This document shows, in pieces, positions 1 to 4,670 of a stretch of 5,711 nucleotides of DNA. Both the position numbers and the translations under genes were made by a program. The DNA is from an uncultured Bacteroidales bacterium. Its GTDB lineage: Bacteria > Bacteroidota > Bacteroidia > Bacteroidales > FEN-979. The first letter of the stretch is position 1; each line of letters opens with the position of its first letter. Below the pieces are notes generated by a model that saw only the letters and a list, made by a program, of their open reading frames with translations, was not told the DNA's origin and searched no databases. The stretch covers positions 1-5,711 of the forward strand of contig CAIYQH010000064.1 of the NCBI GenBank assembly GCA_903928285.1. The letters run 5' to 3'.

Positions 1-135
1 AGTCCTGCCCTGTCGGCCAAAAATGAAGAGCAAAGTTCAGCGACCAGCTCTTCTCTGGAATATAGTTCATCGCCAAACTTGTTAGAAAATGCCTCAAATC
101 TGTTCAATCTTTTCGGGTGGCCACTCGCGTGTATA
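1..135 (-). pseudogene. ardC: ardC antirestriction gene, C-terminal part, cut off by the RIT insertion and by the window edge
   Basis: Reading leftward from the RIT boundary, the frame gives I-H-A-S-G-H-P-K-R-L-N-R-F-E-A-F, then KFGDELYSREELVAELCSSF, and stays open to the window edge. This is the segment that follows HExxH in the zincin-like metallopeptidase domain of ArdC-type proteins: the GHxxRLNR stretch, then EELVAE, which should supply the third zinc ligand. No start codon or ribosome binding site precedes it, because the rest of the gene lies beyond the RIT element at 3232-3821. Joining the two parts across one TGTATA copy restores one continuous frame. The true 3' end is outside the window, so whether the remainder is intact is unknown. 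On its own this fragment is probably not expressed unless the element excises. Confidence 0.85.
130..135 (+). repeat. Left copy of the 6-bp core / target repeat TGTATA
   Basis: TGTATA occurs here and again at 3232-3237 in the same orientation. The flanking bases differ (G and T here, A and A at the other copy), so the shared sequence is exactly 6 bp. In ardC it covers the end of the Leu codon, the Ile codon and the first two bases of the second His of HELIH. It is either the crossover (overlap) sequence or a target duplication. A 6-bp overlap suits tyrosine recombinases; Tn554 likewise has a 6-bp core. Confidence 0.8.
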
Positions 136-155
136 TTATGCCGATATCGGCATAA
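136..155. repeat. 20-bp perfect palindrome at the extreme left end of the RIT
   Basis: TTATGCCGAT is followed directly by its exact reverse complement, ATCGGCATAA. The palindrome is two divergent TTATGCCG half-sites (136-143 and 148-155) separated by ATAT. It lies between the TGTATA core (130-135) and a second 6-bp spacer, GTCACA (156-161). The right end of the element has no equivalent, so this is the main structural difference between the ends. It is not part of ardC, because the ardC frame resumes only at the core. Confidence 0.85.
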
Positions 156-169
156 GTCACATTATGCCG
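148..169. repeat. Second core-like recombination site (CGGCATAA, GTCACA, TTATGCCG)
   Basis: Two perfect inverted 8-bp half-sites (148-155 and 162-169) face each other across a 6-bp spacer, GTCACA (156-161). The geometry equals that of the site formed when the two element ends are joined over TGTATA. Both spacers, read in the same sense relative to the left-end half-site, end in or are complementary to ACA (GTCACA here; TATACA is the complement of the right-end core). It may be a fossil of an earlier insertion, an accessory binding site, or a second usable crossover site. The sequence alone cannot decide. Confidence 0.6.
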
Positions 170-188
170 CAACCGGTATTATGCCGCA
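160..188 (+). repeat. Left 29-bp terminal inverted repeat of the RIT
   Basis: These 29 bases match the reverse complement of 3205-3233 with one mismatch (position 163). The repeat contains two direct copies of ATTATGCCGC (161-170 and 178-187, 17 bp apart) around the palindrome ACCGGT (172-177). A further inverted copy, GCGGCATAAT, lies at 235-244. The left end therefore carries half-sites at 162, 179 and 236, in addition to the outer palindrome. These are probably recombinase binding sites. The innermost copy lies 36 bp upstream of ritA, so binding there could also repress the operon. Confidence 0.85.
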
Positions 189-279
189 TGTAATGAATAA
201 AGTATTGATCTCGTCACTTCTAAGATTGAGATATGCGGCATAATTTTACCTCTTTTTAAACCAAAACAGGAGGTAAATT

Positions 280-1215
280 ATGAAAACACTTAAAACCCAA
301 TCAAGGGAAAAACTCAAGGCTGAGTATCAAATTTATCTAAGCCGCCAGCGTGGATTAAGCGAACAAACCATTTGCAATTATTGTTCATTTGCAGACCGGT
401 TTCTTGATTTCAAGTTTGGAGAAGGACTTGGCAACTTGTCAAAAATCACGGGGATCGACGTTGCCGATTTTCTACAACATGTGACGCAACGGATCAGGCC
501 TTACCGTAATAAAACATTGGCAAGCGGTATCCGTAGCTTCTTCCGGTTTTTATTCCAACAGGAAAAAATTGAGACCAACCTAGCACTGGGGATTCCAAGC
601 GTTGCCCAGAGATGTGCACGGCGCATTCCTTATCATCTTGCCCCAGAGCATGTTGAAGAATTAATCGAAGCCTCACGGACCTTATCAACGTACCAATGGA
701 AAAAGCGCAACTATGCGATGGTTTTATTAATGGCACGTCTGGGGCTTCGATCAACCGAAGTCATCGCCATTCGACTTGATGACATCGATTGGCGCAATGG
801 ATTAATTGTCATTCGGGGAAAAGGAGGATTCCACGACAAAGCTCCGTTATTACAGGATATCGGGGAAGCCATCGCAGATTATGTTTTACATGAACGCAAA
901 GGGACATCCCGACATTTATTCGTCGCCTATCATCCGCCGCACAAGCCTTTTGATGGTGCACAGGTTTTGAATGTCATTCTTAGACAGGCGTTGGAAAAGA
1001 CGAATATTCCACGGCCTAAGCCACATTCTGTCAGCAACATTCTCAGGCACAGTCTTGCAACCAACCTGGTGCAAAAAGGTGCAAGCCTTGAAGAAATCAG
1101 CAATACGTTGCGGCACCGGTCGCGCACTACAACCTTGTTATATGCCCGGCAGGATATCAACGGTCTTCTGACTATTGCACCAACCTGGCCTTTGAAGAAA
1201 GGAGGTCAGTTATGA
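280..1215 (+). CDS. ritA: RitA tyrosine recombinase
   Basis: This 311-aa tyrosine recombinase should help cut and rejoin the element ends. The N-terminal SAM-like core-binding domain spans roughly residues 10-95 (YLSRQRGLSEQTICNY, then IRSFFRFLF). The catalytic domain spans roughly 120-290. Visible catalytic positions are Arg157 (LGLRSTE), Lys181 (RGKGG), Arg256 and His257 (NILRH), His279 (LRH) and the nucleophile Tyr288 (LLYAR), nine residues after His279 as is usual. The first His of the HxxR box is replaced by Asn253, which is unusual. The start at 280 is supported by AGGAGGT at 268-274. The stop overlaps the ritB start as ATGA (1212-1215), so translation is probably coupled. No convincing promoter is visible between the left repeats and the gene. 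Assignment as the first RIT recombinase rests on gene order. Confidence 0.9.
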   Translation: MKTLKTQSREKLKAEYQIYLSRQRGLSEQTICNYCSFADRFLDFKFGEGLGNLSKITGIDVADFLQHVTQRIRPYRNKTLASGIRSFFRFLFQQEKIETNLALGIPSVAQRCARRIPYHLAPEHVEELIEASRTLSTYQWKKRNYAMVLLMARLGLRSTEVIAIRLDDIDWRNGLIVIRGKGGFHDKAPLLQDIGEAIADYVLHERKGTSRHLFVAYHPPHKPFDGAQVLNVILRQALEKTNIPRPKPHSVSNILRHSLATNLVQKGASLEEISNTLRHRSRTTTLLYARQDINGLLTIAPTWPLKKGGQL

Positions 1216-2156
1216 GCCTTTCACAGGAGTTGCAGCGCTATTTGATCATACGACGTAATCTCGGATATGATCTGTATACGGATGAGCGTGTTTTGAAACG
1301 ATTTGTTTCTTTTCTGGAATCGAAAAATGAAACACATATTACCACTAATCTGTTTTTAGAATGGAAAAAGGTCTTTGGAAAAGCGTCACAAAATACCTGG
1401 GCAAGGCGATTGGGAATGGTCCGGTTGTTTGCATCCTGGTTGTATAGTATTGACATCCATCATGAAATCCCCCCTCAGTCTTTGATTACCAGTCATTGCA
1501 GAAGAAAGCAACCTTTTATTTATTCCGATGATCAGATCAGTTCCATAATCGAAGCGGCACGACTTTTACCATCGAGTAATGGAATCCGTTCAATTACATA
1601 TCCGGCATTCTTCGGGTTGGTGTCAGTAACAGGATTACGCATAAGCGAAGCCATTGCGCTTAATGACCGGGATGTAGACCTGAAAAACGGGATCATTACG
1701 GTTCTTAATGGGAAAAATGGGAAAGACCGGATATTACCTGTTACGGAGTGTACAAAAAACCAGTTGAAAGAATATATCAGAAAACGTGACCGGCTTTTAG
1801 GGTACACCCCCGATCCGTTTTTCATATCTGATAAGGGTATTCGTTTGACCGATTGCGCCGTCCGGAACAACTTTGCACTTATTGGTAAAATGATCGGTCT
1901 GCGCACAGAACAGCCATTCCACAAGTATGGGGTCGGTCCCCGCATTCATGATCTGCGGCACACATTTGCTGTAAAGGTCATGATAAACTGGTACAAGGAA
2001 GGTAAGAATATCGATCAGGAAATGCTCAAGCTGGTTACTTATTTGGGACATAAGTCGGTCATTCATACCTACTGGTACATCGAAGCCGTTCCGGAACTGC
2101 TGGCCCTGGCTTCACAACGTGCTGAAAATCTTTTGGAGAAGGAGGTGCGACTATGA
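1212..2156 (+). CDS. ritB: RitB tyrosine recombinase
   Basis: This 314-aa tyrosine recombinase is the middle gene of the trio. The N-terminal core-binding domain covers about residues 1-90 and the catalytic domain about 105-290. The full catalytic set is visible: Arg143 (TGLRISE), Lys168 (NGKNGKDR), His246 and Arg249 followed by His250 (HDLRH), His280 (LGH), and the nucleophile Tyr289 in HTYWYIEAVPELL. Its TYWY motif and its long insert between HDLRH and LGH (INWYKEGKNIDQEM) set it apart from RitA and RitC. The insert makes it resemble a distinct integrase subgroup. AAAGGAGG at 1198-1205 precedes the start, and the gene overlaps its neighbours by 4 bp at each end. It probably acts with RitA and RitC as a complex at the repeat arrays; that division of labour is inferred. 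Confidence 0.92.
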   Translation: MSLSQELQRYLIIRRNLGYDLYTDERVLKRFVSFLESKNETHITTNLFLEWKKVFGKASQNTWARRLGMVRLFASWLYSIDIHHEIPPQSLITSHCRRKQPFIYSDDQISSIIEAARLLPSSNGIRSITYPAFFGLVSVTGLRISEAIALNDRDVDLKNGIITVLNGKNGKDRILPVTECTKNQLKEYIRKRDRLLGYTPDPFFISDKGIRLTDCAVRNNFALIGKMIGLRTEQPFHKYGVGPRIHDLRHTFAVKVMINWYKEGKNIDQEMLKLVTYLGHKSVIHTYWYIEAVPELLALASQRAENLLEKEVRL

Positions 2157-3148
2157 TAGCCATGACTCTTTCAGCATTGGTTCAGAAGTTTTTTACAGAA
2201 AAACTTTACACTCAGATGGAAGCCAGCCCTCACACGATTACCAGTTACCGCGATACGTTCAGATTGCTTTTGAAATTTGCCGGTGAGAAGATGGGGAAAG
2301 TGCCAACTAAGTTGAGCATTGCTGATCTTGATGCCGAGATGATCGGACTCTTTCTGGACAATATCGAAACCACACGAAAAAACGCTGCCAGAAGCCGCAA
2401 TACACGGCTGGCTGCCATCCGTTCTTTCTTCCGGTTTGTTGCCATTCATGAACCAGCTTATATGCTTCATTGCCAGAAAATCCTGAGTATGCCCAGCAAA
2501 CGTTATGTAAAGCGCAATGTTGAGTTCCTCGATGCCAAGGAAATGCAGGCTTTGCTGAATGCTCCTGATTGCTCTACATGGATCGGACGCCGCGATCATG
2601 CAATGCTGACCGTCGCGTTACAAACCGGGCTAAGAGCATCTGAACTGGTTAATTTGAAATGTGGCGATGTGTTTCTTGAAACCGGGGCACATGTTCGTTG
2701 CCTTGGCAAAGGACGTAAACTTCGCTCAACACCCCTGAGAAGAGAAACTGTTGCATCCATGAAAAACTGGATCAAGGAACGATCCGGAACTGATCAGGAT
2801 CCTCTTTTTCCTACTATGCGCGGCGGTAAAATGAGCCGGGATGCTCTTGAACATGTAGTAAAACGGCATACTGTAACAGCAGCTAAATCGTGCTCTTCAC
2901 TCATTGGAAAACGGATCAGTCCGCATGTGTTGCGTCACAGCACAGCAATGAACCTCCTTCATCATGGCATAGATCAGGCCGTGATTGCCCTTTGGCTCGG
3001 TCATGAATCAATAGAGACCACACAGATGTATATCCATGCCGATATGATGCTAAAAGAAAAAGCTCTTGCAAAAATGACCACTCTCTCCTCAAAACCTGGC
3101 CGTTATAAACCAGATGATAAATTACTCAGCTTCCTCGAAAGCTTATAA
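2153..3148 (+). CDS. ritC: RitC tyrosine recombinase
   Basis: This 331-aa tyrosine recombinase is the last gene of the trio. A SAM-like N-terminal domain (about residues 8-98, with SPHTITSYRDTFRLLLKF and AAIRSFFRF) precedes a XerC/D-like catalytic domain (about 122-300). All catalytic residues are visible: Arg161 (TGLRASE), Lys186 (LGKGRK), His258 and Arg261 followed by His262 (HVLRH), His284 (LGH) and Tyr293 (MYIHAD). It looks the most like an ordinary phage or Xer-type integrase of the three. The start chosen is the ATG overlapping the ritB stop (ATGA), supported by AAGGAGGTG at 2139-2147. An internal Met4 is possible but less well spaced. The stop codon is one base away from an inner TTATGCCG half-site (3150-3157). 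No clear terminator follows the gene. Confidence 0.92.
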   Translation: MIAMTLSALVQKFFTEKLYTQMEASPHTITSYRDTFRLLLKFAGEKMGKVPTKLSIADLDAEMIGLFLDNIETTRKNAARSRNTRLAAIRSFFRFVAIHEPAYMLHCQKILSMPSKRYVKRNVEFLDAKEMQALLNAPDCSTWIGRRDHAMLTVALQTGLRASELVNLKCGDVFLETGAHVRCLGKGRKLRSTPLRRETVASMKNWIKERSGTDQDPLFPTMRGGKMSRDALEHVVKRHTVTAAKSCSSLIGKRISPHVLRHSTAMNLLHHGIDQAVIALWLGHESIETTQMYIHADMMLKEKALAKMTTLSSKPGRYKPDDKLLSFLESL

Positions 3149-3233
3149 ATTATGCCGAATGGCAGTGCTGGAAAATCACTAACAACAAGGGCTAGCAAAC
3201 CCGGTGCGGCATAATACCGGTTGCGGCATTATG
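3149..3233 (-). repeat. Right terminal repeat array of the RIT
   Basis: The right end mirrors the left. Half-sites lie at 3150-3157 (TTATGCCG), 3207-3214 (CGGCATAA) and 3224-3231 (CGGCATTA). Spacings of 57 and 17 bp equal those on the left (179 to 236 and 162 to 179). The outer 29 bp (3205-3233) form the inverted repeat with 160-188. The 46 bp between the inner site and the outer pair are the same length at both ends but show little similarity, so the spacing is preserved while the sequence is not. ACCGGT at 3216-3221 sits between the two outer half-sites, as on the left. Confidence 0.85.
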
Positions 3234-3821
3234 TATAAGTTCATGATTTAGAACGCGATAAAATGCAGAAGATGTGGTAAAGTATTTCTTATCCGGGACC
3301 GAGATCAGGTCGGCAACAGGAGCATAAAATGCCCTGTCATCTTTGTCTGAGAAGATGATTTCCGGACGGCCCGCGTAGCCTTCGATGATGGCTTCAGCCT
3401 CCAGGTGTTCGGAGTTGACCTTTTCGGTAACCAGGTTTTGAAGGTCGGCAATCTTCCTGGTGCCCTGATCATCAAAGTCGGCCTGTTCGGAGTTGAAGAC
3501 ATGATAGAACTTCAGCAGGAACATCTTTTTGGTCTCGCCGGTAGTTTCATCTTTCTCAACTGAACTCTTCCAAAAAACAACAATGGTGGATTTTTCGCCC
3601 TTACGTACCTGGCCGCCATTGGAACGGATTTGCTGAAAGGTGCCATAAACGCGGCTCTTGTAGGGATCGGAAGAAAGTACCAGGCGGTTGATGCCCAGGT
3701 AGTAATGCCCGTTCATGCTGACCGGCGATGGAACCTGCCAGAGCTTCATCCAGCTTCCGGCGGTTTCAAGGTTTGCAATGATCTTTTCGGTGATGGCTGC
3801 ATAGATTTGAGAGTTATTCAT
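3192..3821 (-). CDS. ardC: ArdC-like antirestriction protein, N-terminal part, truncated by the RIT insertion
   Basis: ArdC-type proteins, carried by conjugative elements, combine an N-terminal ssDNA-binding domain (DUF1738 type) with a zincin-like metallopeptidase domain. They protect incoming DNA or aid establishment in a new host. Residues 1 to about 120 match the first domain (ITEKIIANLE, then W, then GINRLVLS, TFQQIRSNGGQVRKGEKST, YHVFN). Residues about 150-197 enter the second domain and reach HELIH (193-197). The last 12 residues, NAATGIMPHRVC, come from the RIT terminal repeat and are not ArdC, so the native part is residues 1-197. The rest of the protein is at 1-135. Without the downstream GHxxRLNR and EELVAE the metallopeptidase site is incomplete, although the ssDNA-binding domain could still fold. 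The start at 3821 has no strong Shine-Dalgarno sequence. Confidence 0.88.
   Translation of the reverse strand: MNNSQIYAAITEKIIANLETAGSWMKLWQVPSPVSMNGHYYLGINRLVLSSDPYKSRVYGTFQQIRSNGGQVRKGEKSTIVVFWKSSVEKDETTGETKKMFLLKFYHVFNSEQADFDDQGTRKIADLQNLVTEKVNSEHLEAEAIIEGYAGRPEIIFSDKDDRAFYAPVADLISVPDKKYFTTSSAFYRVLNHELIHNAATGIMPHRVC
3232..3237 (+). repeat. Right copy of the 6-bp core / target repeat TGTATA
   Basis: This is the second TGTATA, directly adjoining the outermost right half-site CGGCATTA (3224-3231). ardC sequence continues rightward from it. If the element is circularised over this repeat, CGGCATTA and TTATGCCG (136-143) come to face each other across TGTATA, a typical tyrosine recombinase core site. 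Confidence 0.8.
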
Positions 3822-3891
3822 AATAGATGCCTGTGCCCTCAGGTCTTATTTAGGTTTCTGGCCCACCTGGTTAAATTGAAATTTTAGCCAA

Positions 3892-3920
3892 GTAATACCG
3901 AGAAAAATAAATAATGTCAA
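3892..3920 (-). promoter_or_regulatory. Possible sigma70-like promoter for ardC
   Basis: On the minus strand TTGACA (3920-3915) is followed after 17 bp by TATTAC (3897-3892), which matches the -10 consensus at four of six positions. It lies about 70 bp upstream of the ardC ATG. No good Bacteroidetes TAnnTTTG box is seen in this stretch. A broad-host element might use a sigma70-like promoter, but this match is weak and could be chance. Confidence 0.25.
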
Positions 3921-3930
3921 TGGGTGTAGG

Positions 3931-3952
3931 TCATTCCGGCCTTCCGGAATGA
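3931..3952. repeat. Hairpin TCATTCCGG / CCGGAATGA
   Basis: A perfect 9-bp stem (3931-3939 with 3944-3952) closes a 4-base loop, CCTT. There is no T-run on either side, so it is not a typical intrinsic terminator. It lies upstream of ardC and downstream of the PIN gene, so it could be a protein-binding dyad, an RNA structure in the ardC leader, or a weak terminator. Confidence 0.7.
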
Positions 3953-4013
3953 ATACACTCGAAGAGCGACGGTTCCCGCAGGAGGTCGCCCTTTACAGTT
4001 TTACAGCTTTTTA

Positions 4014-4048
4014 GCGGATTTTTCGCAGGTACCTTTGCGGAAATTTCG
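4014..4048. repeat. Two 12-bp direct repeats flanking a GGTACC dyad
   Basis: GCGGATTTTTCG (4014-4025) and GCGGAAATTTCG (4037-4048) match at 10 of 12 positions with a 23-bp period. A weaker GCGG-containing copy begins at 4062. Between and overlapping them, CGCA (4024-4027) and TGCG (4036-4039) flank the palindrome GGTACC (4028-4033). The arrangement recalls an iteron or a bound operator, but two or three copies are too few to call an origin. Confidence 0.5.
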
Positions 4049-4077
4049 AGTTTAATAAAGTGCGGTGGCTTTTTGCT

Positions 4078-4101
4078 GCTTTTTACTTACTTCCAAAAAG
4101 C
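4078..4101. repeat. GCTTTTT / AAAAAGC hairpin
   Basis: A 7-bp stem (4078-4084 with 4095-4101) encloses a 10-base loop. A further direct copy of GCTTTTT is at 4068-4074, giving two alternative pairings with the same right arm. For the leftward PIN operon this lies about 90 bp past the stop and might end transcription weakly, though no long U-tract follows. Confidence 0.45.
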
Positions 4102-4134
4102 TGCCCGGATAAAGCAGTTCGAAGGAAGTTCGCA

Positions 4135-4191
4135 ATGGCAACCCTATATTTTATGACCGGGAATTGGGAGACAGATAAAGGGTACTTTTAA
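4135..4191 (+). CDS. Possible 18-codon small ORF or truncated gene start
   Basis: An ATG at 4135 opens an 18-codon frame (MATLYFMTGNWETDKGYF) ending in TAA at 4189-4191, inside the last codons of the PIN gene on the other strand. GGAAG at 4124-4128 sits 6 bp before the ATG. The peptide has no recognised family. It could be a leader peptide, the stump of a gene cut off when the PIN operon was inserted, or chance. The evidence is thin. Confidence 0.2.
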   Translation: MATLYFMTGNWETDKGYF

Positions 4192-4670
4192 ATATCCAGG
4201 ATTCCAAAGACTTCAGAATATGAATCATTTAGATCGATGACAGTAAATTGAATCTTGTCGGATTTTTTTAAAGTATTGTATGCTTTAATGCTCTCTACAT
4301 CCGTAGTAAGGTAATATTCAATCTGGGCTTCATAATCAGCCTGAGCAAAAAGCTTGGAATCGTTTGGAATCAAAAGTCGTTTTGTAAAATCAACAGCCCC
4401 TTTATTTCTTGCATCGAATAAAATTCTGGCAAATTGCCCCGTTCTGCGGGCATGATCAAAATTGAAAGGTAAAATTTTAAGGTTTTTTAACGGCAACTGA
4501 TCAGCAGTTCCTCCGACACAAAATTCCGCCACACTGATCGTGGAAATAAACAGGGAGAAATCATTCTTCAGGAAGTACCGAAAATAATCATCGGCATTCT
4601 TGAACAAAGGGTCGGCACTGTTCAGGAACCGAAGGAAAAAACTCGTGTCCAGTAAGACTCCTTTAGGCAT
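4188..4670 (-). CDS. PIN-domain protein (VapC-like putative ribonuclease)
   Basis: From the chosen start this is a 160-aa PIN-domain protein. PIN proteins are Mg2+-dependent nucleases, often RNA-cleaving toxins. The acidic active-site residues are visible: Asp8 (VLLDTSFF), Glu49 (SVAEFCVG), Asp104 (IPNDSKLFAQAD) and Asp124 (TTD). The start at 4670 is preferred over the upstream ATG at 4703, because AGGGGAGG (4683-4676) lies 6 bp before it, the PIN fold begins immediately after it, and the upstream choice would add 11 residues inside the preceding gene. It overlaps the preceding 259-aa gene by 8 bp (ATGCCTAA), so the two are probably co-translated. It is somewhat longer than a usual VapC (about 130 aa). 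The substrate is unknown, and a toxin role is inferred from the family and the operon form. Confidence 0.8.
   Translation of the reverse strand: MPKGVLLDTSFFLRFLNSADPLFKNADDYFRYFLKNDFSLFISTISVAEFCVGGTADQLPLKNLKILPFNFDHARRTGQFARILFDARNKGAVDFTKRLLIPNDSKLFAQADYEAQIEYYLTTDVESIKAYNTLKKSDKIQFTVIDLNDSYSEVFGILDI

Larger units (their letters stand above)
130..3237 (+). mobile_element. RIT (recombinase-in-trio) element inserted in ardC
   Basis: Three consecutive overlapping tyrosine recombinase genes, flanked by inverted arrays of TTATGCCG half-sites and a 6-bp direct repeat TGTATA (130-135 and 3232-3237), define the element. It spans 3102 bp counting one copy of the repeat. It has no passenger gene: the recombinases fill it from 280 to 3148. 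The boundaries are set independently by the ardC reading frame, which is homologous up to 3232 on one side and from 135 on the other and rejoins exactly over the 6-bp repeat. RIT elements are a known class with a ritA-ritB-ritC order. All three genes are full length with near-complete catalytic residues, so the element may still be active. The extra palindrome at the left end makes the two ends unequal. Confidence 0.9.
3822..4187. other. Repeat- and dyad-rich intergenic region upstream of ardC
   Basis: These 366 bp separate ardC from the PIN-domain gene and hold no convincing gene apart from a possible 18-codon frame starting at 4135. They contain a 9-bp stem hairpin (3931-3952), a shorter imperfect hairpin with GCGAC/GTCGC arms (3966-3989), TTTACAG repeated 8 bp apart (3992 and 4000), two 12-bp GCGGA..TTTCG repeats (4014-4048) with a near-palindrome centred on GGTACC between them (4024-4039), and a GCTTTTT/AAAAAGC hairpin (4078-4101). 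Because ardC is commonly in the leading region of conjugative elements, this could be a transfer or single-strand promoter region, or a structured RNA. That is speculation. Confidence 0.5.

Noticed and set aside
136..244. Repeated TTATGCCG motifs as a CRISPR or integron attC array
   Set aside because: Units are 8-10 bp, in mixed orientation, with mirrored spacing at the far end of the element; there are no uniform spacers, no cas genes and no attC-like structure. Recombinase binding sites explain them.
241..248. TAATTTTA as a -7 box for ritA
   Set aside because: It matches TAnnTTTG at seven of eight positions but has no TTG at the expected -33 distance, and it overlaps the inner half-site; too weak to list as a promoter.
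1532..1945. Open frame of 137 codons on the minus strand
   Set aside because: It is antisense to the catalytic domain of ritB, whose active-site motifs are clear; the reverse frame has no family features.
2171..2599. Open frame of 142 codons on the minus strand
   Set aside because: It is antisense to ritC and its sequence looks like a low-quality mirror of coding bias.
3149..3204. Terminator after ritC
   Set aside because: Only a 4-bp AGTG/CACT stem is present, with no T-run.
3630..3887. Open frame of 85 codons on the plus strand
   Set aside because: It lies antisense to the well-supported ardC coding sequence, has no ribosome binding site and no recognisable domain.
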